This document shows positions 1-5,985 of a stretch of DNA of 40,781 nt, piece by piece. Each line of letters begins with the position of its first letter. Within the stretch, counting starts at the first letter, position 1. Both the position numbers and the translations under genes were made by a program. The stretch covers positions 1 to 40,781 of the forward strand of contig DASUFP010000102.1 in assembly GCA_036274495.1 (NCBI GenBank), in the 5' to 3' direction. Source of the stretch: DASUFP01 sp036274495 (GTDB lineage: Bacteria > Bacteroidota > Bacteroidia > AKYH767-A > OLB10). The notes beneath the pieces were generated by a model, which did not search any database, was not told the origin of the DNA, and saw only the letters and a program-made list of their open reading frames with translations.

Positions 1-867
1 TTGTGATTTGCTCACTATAACCGGTGCCAGATCGGGTTCGGGGAAATAGCGGTAATCGTTGGCTGCCTCTTTTGTTCGCATGACGGAAGTAGTTCCGGTA
101 ACTGCATCAAAATTTCTAGTTTCCTGAAACAGCTTTCCGCCTGATTCAAGCACGCTGATCTGGCGACTGATTTCATGTTCAATTGCCCGCTGTACATTCC
201 TCATGGAATTCATATTCTTCACCTCCACCTTGGTGCCGAACTCTTTGGCGCCAATTTTCCGCACCGAAATATTTGCATCACATCTCAGACTCCCCTCTTC
301 CATGTTCCCGTCACAAATACCCAGATACCTTACCAGTTTCCTCACTTCAGTGATGTACTGATAGGCCTCTTCACCTGATCTCAAATCGGGCTCCGACACC
401 ATTTCAAGCAAAGCCACCCCTGCCCTGTTCAGATCTATCAAGGTGTAAAACGGATCAACATCATGAATGCTCTTTCCTGCATCTTCTTCCATGTGAATTC
501 TGGTAATTCCTATCGGTTTTTCGGAACCATCCTTCATCCGGATAATAATCTGACCTCCGCGACAAATAGGTGTTGTATCCTGAGTGATCTGGTACCCTTT
601 GGGCAGATCTGCGTAAAAGTAATTCTTACGGGCAAAATGATTTTCTCCGGTTATGGAGCTTTCAACTGCAATCCCAAGTTTAATAGCGTAATTGACCACT
701 TCAGCATTTAACACCGGCAAAGTGCCCGGATGACCTAATGTAATGGCACTCACATGATGGTTTGGTAAACCGCCATATGATGCAGAATCGGATGAATACG
801 CCTTGCTTGCGGTAGCTAACTGCATGTGTACCTCTAATCCTATTACCGGCTCATACCCTGTATTCAT
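1..867 (-). CDS. gatB: Asp/Glu-tRNA(Asn/Gln) amidotransferase subunit B, 5' part (runs off the left edge)
   Basis: The frame is open from an ATG at 867 to the window edge, 289 codons. This is about 60 percent of the usual GatB length of roughly 480 residues, so the tail domain lies outside the window. The protein starts with MNTGYEPVIGLEVHMQL, followed by GGLPNHHVSAITLGHPG and VEVKNMNSMRNVQRAI, all typical of the GatB kinase-like core. GatB activates the Glu or Asp carboxylate on misacylated tRNA(Gln) or tRNA(Asn), so that GatA-derived ammonia can amidate it in the GatCAB complex. The gene is transcribed leftward, with a -7-like box at 889-896. No partner gatA or gatC is visible here. It was identified by translating the complementary strand and the family match is very clear. 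Confidence 0.95.
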   Translation of the reverse strand, partial: MNTGYEPVIGLEVHMQLATASKAYSSDSASYGGLPNHHVSAITLGHPGTLPVLNAEVVNYAIKLGIAVESSITGENHFARKNYFYADLPKGYQITQDTTPICRGGQIIIRMKDGSEKPIGITRIHMEEDAGKSIHDVDPFYTLIDLNRAGVALLEMVSEPDLRSGEEAYQYITEVRKLVRYLGICDGNMEEGSLRCDANISVRKIGAKEFGTKVEVKNMNSMRNVQRAIEHEISRQISVLESGGKLFQETRNFDAVTGTTSVMRTKEAANDYRYFPEPDLAPVIVSKSQ

Positions 868-888
868 TTATCCTAAAATGTTTGCGGG

Positions 889-919
889 CAAAATTAGCAT
901 TATTTAATCTTCTCCCGAA
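889..919 (-). promoter_or_regulatory. Bacteroidota-type promoter of gatB
   Basis: Read on the minus strand, TAATTTTG (896-889) fits the TAnnTTTG -7 box, and TTCG (919-916) lies exactly 19 bases upstream, one mismatch from the TTTG -33 box. The inferred start near 885 gives a leader of about 18 bases before the ATG at 867. Confidence 0.5.
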
Positions 920-1010
920 TCGGTAAGTTACCTGAACATACCGGGGGTAAATTAACTGATTAAAGTTAGGAAAATAACAACAAATAATTGAATATCAAAT
1001 AGATGTATAG

Positions 1011-1026
1011 CGTGACCAATGTCACG
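1011..1026. promoter_or_regulatory. Perfect 6-4-6 palindrome, candidate Crp/Fnr-family operator
   Basis: CGTGAC-CAAT-GTCACG is a perfect inverted repeat. Its GTGAC-N4-GTCAC core has the 5-4-5 layout of Crp/Fnr-superfamily sites such as TTGAT-N4-ATCAA. A near -7 box, TAATTTTA (one mismatch to TAnnTTTG), sits at 1048-1055. If transcription starts near 1060, the palindrome is centred at about -41.5, the classic class II activator position. The downstream genes are a 30-residue membrane peptide and a DUF2892 protein. The palindrome is seen directly; the regulator class is inferred. Confidence 0.5.
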
Positions 1027-1064
1027 GGTTTATAAAATACCCGATATTAATTTTACAGATGTAA

Positions 1065-1157
1065 ATGAAGCCGGGAATGATAGCCAAATTAATAATCGCT
1101 TGCGCGATTTGTATTGGAATCATTTTTTTGGCTGTTGAATTAACATCTAAACATTAA
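1065..1157 (+). CDS. Small single-pass membrane peptide (30 aa), hypothetical
   Basis: ATG at 1065 to TAA at 1155-1157. The peptide begins MKPGMIAKLI and ends AVELTSKH. Residues about 9-25 are an uninterrupted hydrophobic stretch with two Cys (ACAIC), flanked by Lys8 and by Glu26/Lys29, which is a good transmembrane helix for a peptide this short. It lies between a palindromic operator with its near -7 box and the DUF2892 gene, 11 bases upstream of the latter, so the two are probably co-transcribed. If it is not translated, this stretch is simply the 5' leader of the DUF2892 gene. No family is recognised. The evidence is position plus a coherent transmembrane pattern; codon statistics or homologues could not be checked. 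Confidence 0.45.
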   Translation: MKPGMIAKLIIACAICIGIIFLAVELTSKH

Positions 1158-1168
1158 ATAATTTCAAT

Positions 1169-1378
1169 ATGAAAAAGAACTTAGGTAAAACAGATCGAAT
1201 GGTCCGGGTACTTTTGGGAGTACTCTTAGGAATTGTTTACTTCACAGGAATCATTCAAGGTACATTGGCTACCGTTGCTCTTGTTCTGTCGGTAGTAATG
1301 TTTGTAACATCAGCAGTTTCCTTTTGTCCCATTTATGCAATGCTGGGCCTGAGTACCGGTTCTGCTGAAAAGGCCTGA
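1169..1378 (+). CDS. DUF2892 (YgaP-like transmembrane) family protein
   Basis: The 69-residue protein opens MKKNLGKTDRMVRVLLGV, the standard beginning of DUF2892 proteins. It has two hydrophobic segments at about residues 12-30 and 34-52, then an SFCPIYAMLGLST tail. In YgaP this domain forms the membrane hairpin behind a rhodanese; here it stands alone. The conserved CP in the tail is present. The function of stand-alone members is not established, although the family is often found near sulfur and redox genes. It is probably the second gene of an operon with the 30-residue peptide, under the palindrome at 1011-1026. A small hairpin overlapping the stop codon may end the transcript. Confidence 0.85.
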   Translation: MKKNLGKTDRMVRVLLGVLLGIVYFTGIIQGTLATVALVLSVVMFVTSAVSFCPIYAMLGLSTGSAEKA

Positions 1379-1391
1379 TCGCCTTTATTTT
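1369..1391 (+). terminator. Weak hairpin terminator after the DUF2892 gene
   Basis: AAAGGC (1369-1374), a six-base loop containing the stop codon, GCCTTT (1381-1386), then ATTTT. The stem is only 6 bp and the T tract is interrupted, so activity is uncertain. Confidence 0.35.
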
Positions 1392-1421
1392 GTTGCCTGA
1401 TTTCCGGTAAAAAGTACCATT

Positions 1422-1454
1422 TTTGCAGGGTTCTGCCCAGTTTGATTAAATTTG
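1422..1454 (+). promoter_or_regulatory. Promoter of the lipoprotein-asnB operon
   Basis: TTTG (1422-1425), a 21-base spacer, then TAAATTTG (1447-1454). This matches the Bacteroidota consensus TTTG-N19-21-TAnnTTTG fully and is the best promoter in the window. The inferred start near 1459 gives a leader of about 12 bases before the ATG at 1471. Confidence 0.7.
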
Positions 1455-1470
1455 GGCTAATTACTGTTTT

Positions 1471-2004
1471 ATGAAACCCCGCTACACTTTACCGTTGCTG
1501 CTCTTGTTACTCACAGGAGCATTATTTTCGTGTAATAACAATACTAAAGTCGACAACGAAAAGGCTGCACCCGTCAATATTGCTGACTCTTCCCGTCAAA
1601 CCCTATCTGAAGCTGTTCCCGTACGAACTGATACTATAAAAATTGAAGGCCCTTTCGTCTATTTTTTCTTTCCTTCCGATGACAGGATTGAGCAGCTGAA
1701 CCACCGCGAAAAAAAGGAGAATTTTAAAGCGGAACGCGATGCATTTATGCAACAGGCCACGTTGGTTATTGACTCATTAAAAAATCAAAAAAACATGCTG
1801 ACCTCTTTGTCGTCTGAATTATACATCAGCGTCAAAATGGACAACGGAAAAATGATGGCAATGGACCGAACCAGGCTTAAGAGTGAGTTTGGGATCTATA
1901 TGACTGACGGGATTCAGTTTCCTGTATTTAAGCTGGGAAACATGAATGCTTCAGAAATGAAAGCCGCAATTAATAAATATTTCACTCAAACAGTGGTAAG
2001 ATAG
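1471..2004 (+). CDS. Hypothetical lipoprotein heading the polysaccharide block
   Basis: The 177-residue protein has an N-terminal MKPRYT followed by a leucine-rich core and the lipobox ALFSC, so lipidation is expected on Cys21. Acidic or asparagine residues around the cysteine are typical of Bacteroidota lipoproteins. The mature part holds a segment with PFVYFFFPSDDR (about residues 61-72), then a charged helical region with NHREKKENFKAERDAF, and a C-terminal alpha/beta-looking stretch. I recognise no family. The gene has its own strong promoter and stops two bases before the asnB start, so the two are co-transcribed and probably translationally coupled. That suggests a role in the same envelope or glycan process, but no biochemical function can be assigned. 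Confidence 0.85.
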   Translation: MKPRYTLPLLLLLLTGALFSCNNNTKVDNEKAAPVNIADSSRQTLSEAVPVRTDTIKIEGPFVYFFFPSDDRIEQLNHREKKENFKAERDAFMQQATLVIDSLKNQKNMLTSLSSELYISVKMDNGKMMAMDRTRLKSEFGIYMTDGIQFPVFKLGNMNASEMKAAINKYFTQTVVR

Positions 2005-2006
2005 GT

Positions 2007-3917
2007 ATGTGCGGTATAGCCGGATTGGCGGTATTTGATAAAAATAATAGTCGATTTCTTGACACAATTGTTGCCTGTTCCAAAGCAATGGAATTGCGAG
2101 GTCCTGACCATGAGGGCTTTTTCAGGACTTCAAATGTAGCGCTTGCACACAGGAGGTTATCCATCATCGACACTTCTGATGCGGCCAATCAGCCAATGTT
2201 TTCAAAAGACGGCAGATATGTTATAGTTTTCAATGGGGAATTCTTCAATTTTAGCCGGCACAGGGAACAGCTGATACAGTCGGGAATGCAGTTCAAAACT
2301 ACCAGTGATACTGAAGTACTTCTGGAGTTGTTTATAAAGGAAGGCATTTCATGTCTTGAAAAAGTTAATGGTTTTTTTGCCTTTGCAGTATATGATACGC
2401 TCACCCGGAAAATGACCTTGGCCCGGGACAGAATGGGTGTGAAACCACTCTATTATTTTTTAAACGATGACTTTTTCGGATTTGCAAGTGAGATGAAAGG
2501 GATAGTACAACTCGGCGTCCCGCGTGAACTTGATACAGCCGCTCTTTGTGATTACTTACATCTGAATTATATACCGGGACAAAAATCCATATTGAAAGGG
2601 GTCTTAAAATTGCTCCCTGGTCACTTTGCCGAACTGGAACTGAATGATTCAGGACCTTCCTTCAAGGTGAAATCCTATTACCGGATTCCTGATACGTACA
2701 GGTCAAACCCATCTGCCGTTGAATCCGATTATAAACAGGCTTCATCGGAATTATCCCGGCTGTTGGATAAGGCTGTTCAACGAAGACTGGTATCGGATGT
2801 ACCCTTAGGTGCATTTTTAAGTGGCGGAATCGATTCATCTGTGGTTGTGGGATTGGCGAGCCGACATGTAAAAGGACTGAAAACATTTTCAATAGGTTTT
2901 CGTGATGAACCGCATTTTGATGAGACCCATTATGCCCGGCTGGTAGCCGATAAGTTTAAAACCGACCATACTGAGTTTTCTTTAACCACCGACGATTTAT
3001 ATTCCAATTTGTTTGCGGTACTGGATTATCTGGACGAACCTTTTGCCGATTCGTCCTCTCTTGCAGTCAACATCCTGAGTATGCACACCAGAAAACATGT
3101 CACAGTAGCCCTTTCCGGCGACGGTGCTGACGAACTTTTTGGCGGCTACAACAAACACAAGGCAGAATGGCTCATTCTCAATAAATCGTTGTTTACAAAA
3201 CTACTGAAACCTGTTTCAGCACTACTCAGTAACCAGGGAGGATCGCGGAATGGCCCGCTTTCCAATAAACTGCGCCAGCTGCATCGTTTTGCCGAAGGGG
3301 TATCACTGAGTCCACAACAACGTTACTGGAGATGGTGCGGGTTTACTACACTTTCCGATTTAAAAGATCTGCTCGTCCATCCTCCGGGCGAATTGTATTA
3401 CCATTCGAACTACAGCGAACTGTTAGCTCCATTAGGAACCGGATCGGAGCTGAATGATTTTTTGTATATGGATATGCAGATGGTTTTACCTGACGATATG
3501 CTTGTTAAGGTTGACCGCATGTCGATGGCACATAGTCTTGAAGTGAGGTCTCCCTTTTTAGATTATGAAGTTGTGAATTACAGTTTTCAGTTGCCTGATC
3601 ATTTCAAAATAGATAAACAAGCACAGAAAAAAATTCTGAAAGACAGTTTTAAGGATATGCTTCCTGAGGCGCTCATGACGCGTGGAAAGCAGGGATTTGA
3701 AGTTCCGTTGCTGACCTGGTTACGAGGCGGATTAAATGCGCTTGTGACGGAACTCCTTCTCGACAAGGAATTCATCTCAAGTCAAGGGATATTCAGGTTG
3801 GAAGAACTCCGAAAATTGCACACTAAATTACATTCTTCACAGCCGGGAGATGCAACTGCTAGAATATGGGCACTGATAGTATTCCAGTATTGGTGGAAAA
3901 AACATATGGTTTCCTGA
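2007..3917 (+). CDS. asnB: Asparagine synthetase-type amidotransferase (glutamine-hydrolysing)
   Basis: The 636-residue protein starts MCGIAGLAVF, so Cys2 becomes the N-terminal nucleophile of a class II glutamine amidotransferase. ELRGPDHEGFF and HRRLSIIDTS follow, with the SDTEVLL motif further on. The synthetase half carries the PP-loop SGGIDSS at residues 272-278, ALSGDGADELFGGYNKHK, and the late KVDRMSMAHSLEVRSPFLD block. The family transfers glutamine ammonia to a carboxylate activated by AMP. Members in surface polysaccharide loci often amidate uronic acids or related sugars rather than aspartate, and the glycosyltransferase, Wza and Wzc genes just downstream favour that reading. The substrate cannot be decided from sequence alone. 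The start follows the lipoprotein stop by two bases. Confidence 0.93.
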   Translation: MCGIAGLAVFDKNNSRFLDTIVACSKAMELRGPDHEGFFRTSNVALAHRRLSIIDTSDAANQPMFSKDGRYVIVFNGEFFNFSRHREQLIQSGMQFKTTSDTEVLLELFIKEGISCLEKVNGFFAFAVYDTLTRKMTLARDRMGVKPLYYFLNDDFFGFASEMKGIVQLGVPRELDTAALCDYLHLNYIPGQKSILKGVLKLLPGHFAELELNDSGPSFKVKSYYRIPDTYRSNPSAVESDYKQASSELSRLLDKAVQRRLVSDVPLGAFLSGGIDSSVVVGLASRHVKGLKTFSIGFRDEPHFDETHYARLVADKFKTDHTEFSLTTDDLYSNLFAVLDYLDEPFADSSSLAVNILSMHTRKHVTVALSGDGADELFGGYNKHKAEWLILNKSLFTKLLKPVSALLSNQGGSRNGPLSNKLRQLHRFAEGVSLSPQQRYWRWCGFTTLSDLKDLLVHPPGELYYHSNYSELLAPLGTGSELNDFLYMDMQMVLPDDMLVKVDRMSMAHSLEVRSPFLDYEVVNYSFQLPDHFKIDKQAQKKILKDSFKDMLPEALMTRGKQGFEVPLLTWLRGGLNALVTELLLDKEFISSQGIFRLEELRKLHTKLHSSQPGDATARIWALIVFQYWWKKHMVS

Positions 3918-3938
3918 TCCGCGCAACCAATAGGTACG

Positions 3939-5129
3939 ATGCCACGAATTTTAAGAATCATCAACAGACTGAATCTGGGCGGCCCTACCTATAATGCTGC
4001 CTATTTATCACGCTATCTTGCACCGGAATTTGAAACCATGCTTGTGGCAGGAATTAAGGAGGAAACAGAAGAGAGTTCAGAGTTTATAGTAACTCAAATG
4101 GGATTATCCCCTGTTTATATTCCAAGCATGCGTAGAGAAATTAATTTTAAACGCGACCGGGAAGCTTATTTACACATCAGTAAGCTGATTCGTGAATTCA
4201 AACCGGACATTGTGCATACCCACGCCGCTAAAGCAGGCACCCTTGGCAGACTGGCTGCTCATCATAACAAAGTTCCTGTTATAATCCATACATTCCACGG
4301 ACATGTTTTTCACTCTTATTTCAGTCCCTTAAAAACGAGTGTATTTAAATACATCGAAAAGTATCTCAGCAGCATCAGTACCGGAATTATTGCCATCAGT
4401 GACATTCAAAAAAAGGAACTGGTTGAACAGTTCAGAGTTGCACCTGATCAGAAAACCACTGTGATTCCTCTTGGTTTTGACCTCACCAGATTTGCATCAG
4501 GGCAACCTGAAAAAAGGGCAAACTTCCGAAGCGCTTACAATCTGCATCCTGAGACAATTGCCATTGGCATTATTGGCCGACTGGTACCTGTAAAAAATCA
4601 CAGTCTGTTTATTCAGGCGTTAAAGAATCTTAAAGCTCAAACACGTTACCCTTTTCGGGCCTTTATTATTGGTGATGGTGAGGACCGCATGAAGCTGGAG
4701 CAGCTGACCCTCAGCTCAGGACTTACACTAAGTACACCGGAAGCAACCGATTCCGGAGCCGATGTGGTGTTTACTTCCTGGATAATGGATATCGACAGGG
4801 CACTGGACGGTTTAGATATTGTTGCAATGACCAGTTTAAATGAGGGTACTCCGGTGAGTTTAATAGAAGCTCAGGCTGCCGGTAAGCCAATTGTGACAAC
4901 AGAAGTGGGCGGAATCAGAAATGTTGTGATTCCGGAAGTATCCGCCTTACTCTCCCCTTCGGAAGATTTGGAACAATTCAGCAGGAATTTGATAAGGCTT
5001 ACAAATGATGCGGCCCTGAGGACAAACATGTCGGGCGCAGGAGCAAAACATGTTTCAGCTAAATTTGGGTTCGAACGGCTTGTTTCCGATACAAGAGCAC
5101 TGTATCATGAACTCCTCGTACAATCTTAA
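3939..5129 (+). CDS. Glycosyltransferase family 4 (GT-B fold)
   Basis: The 396-residue cytoplasmic enzyme has the two-domain pattern of GT-B retaining transferases. The N-terminal half has RIINRLNLGGPTYNAAYLS, VHTHAAKAGTLGRLAA and HTFHGHVFHSYF. The C-terminal half begins at IGIIGRLVPVKNH and carries the E-x7-E motif EGTPVSLIE with Glu302 and Glu310. The family moves a sugar from a nucleotide donor to an acceptor, here presumably a lipid-linked oligosaccharide being built for surface polysaccharide. Donor and acceptor cannot be read from the sequence. It lies 21 bases after asnB on the same strand and probably belongs to that transcript. It is the only GT-B transferase in the block, so other sugars must be added by genes outside the window. 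Confidence 0.9.
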   Translation: MPRILRIINRLNLGGPTYNAAYLSRYLAPEFETMLVAGIKEETEESSEFIVTQMGLSPVYIPSMRREINFKRDREAYLHISKLIREFKPDIVHTHAAKAGTLGRLAAHHNKVPVIIHTFHGHVFHSYFSPLKTSVFKYIEKYLSSISTGIIAISDIQKKELVEQFRVAPDQKTTVIPLGFDLTRFASGQPEKRANFRSAYNLHPETIAIGIIGRLVPVKNHSLFIQALKNLKAQTRYPFRAFIIGDGEDRMKLEQLTLSSGLTLSTPEATDSGADVVFTSWIMDIDRALDGLDIVAMTSLNEGTPVSLIEAQAAGKPIVTTEVGGIRNVVIPEVSALLSPSEDLEQFSRNLIRLTNDAALRTNMSGAGAKHVSAKFGFERLVSDTRALYHELLVQS

Positions 5130-5167
5130 TCAATTAGTTAAGCGTGTCGATAAGCCGCATTTTTTAG

Positions 5168-5175
5168 TATTTTTG
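5168..5175 (+). promoter_or_regulatory. -7 box ahead of the wza-like gene
   Basis: TATTTTTG fits TAnnTTTG. No clear TTTG lies 19-21 bases upstream. The inferred start near 5180 would give a leader of about 15 bases if translation starts at 5195, but only about 3 bases for the ATG at 5183. Confidence 0.4.
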
Positions 5176-5194
5176 TTGTTTAATGGCAGACTAT

Positions 5195-5968
5195 ATGCGT
5201 AAACTACTGATTTTCACCTCATTGATATTGATTGCGGGATGTAAACTGAATCCCAGTATCATGTTTAAAACTCCAAAGGACTATCCTTACAAAGTTGACC
5301 AGACAATTGGCAATGTTGAATATCAGATTGCTCCGAACGATATCCTGGCGCTGAGCGTTTTTACCAACGACGGCTTCAAGCTCATTGACCTTACCACCAA
5401 TGCTACCTCTCTTACTTCCGGGTCATCCGTTTCCAGCAATGTGAACGAATCTGCAACAAGGTATACTGTAGACATTGACGGCAACGTTAAGTTACCGATT
5501 ATTGGAAAATTCAAAATCAAAGATCTTACTGTCCGCGAGGCAGAAAAGCAACTGGAAGAAAAATTTGCGGTGTTTTATAACAAACCGTTTGTAATGCTTG
5601 CTGTGGTAAACCGCAGAGTTATGGTATTTCCGGGAACAGGTGGCACAGGAAAAGTTGTGACATTGGAAAATGAAAATACCACCTTAATTGAAGCGCTTGC
5701 ACTGGCAGGAGGTATTACAGAAACCGGTAAAGCGGCCAGAATAAAACTAATCCGGGGAGACAACCGGAATCCTCAGGTACACCTTATTGATCTTTCTACT
5801 GTTGAAGGAATGAAACAGAGCAATATGCTCCTACAGGCCAACGACATCATTTATGTTGAGCCTGTTAAAAAGACCTCCACCAGATTATTGGCTGAACTGG
5901 CCCCTATCGTGGGAATTGTTACCAGTCTTTTACTCTTGTATGAAATAGTCATAAACAGGGGAAACTAA
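5195..5968 (+). CDS. Wza-like polysaccharide export outer-membrane lipoprotein
   Basis: From ATG 5195 the protein has 257 residues and starts MRKLLIFTSLILIAGCK, a good lipoprotein signal with lipobox IAGC. An upstream in-frame ATG at 5183 adds MADY, whose Asp is unusual in a signal n-region. The mature part has a poly-export domain (EYQIAPNDILALSVF, then YTVDIDGNVKLPIIGKFKI and a TVREAEKQLEEKF helix) and an SLBB-like region with EALALAGGITETGKAARIKLIRG. A final hydrophobic segment, LAPIVGIVTSLLLLYEIVI, forms the outer-membrane or periplasmic helix seen in Bacteroidota homologues. Wza proteins form the octameric export channel coupled to the Wzc kinase, and the wzc-like gene follows 17 bases later. 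Confidence 0.9.
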   Translation: MRKLLIFTSLILIAGCKLNPSIMFKTPKDYPYKVDQTIGNVEYQIAPNDILALSVFTNDGFKLIDLTTNATSLTSGSSVSSNVNESATRYTVDIDGNVKLPIIGKFKIKDLTVREAEKQLEEKFAVFYNKPFVMLAVVNRRVMVFPGTGGTGKVVTLENENTTLIEALALAGGITETGKAARIKLIRGDNRNPQVHLIDLSTVEGMKQSNMLLQANDIIYVEPVKKTSTRLLAELAPIVGIVTSLLLLYEIVINRGN

Positions 5969-5985
5969 TCCATCCCTGAAGCGGA

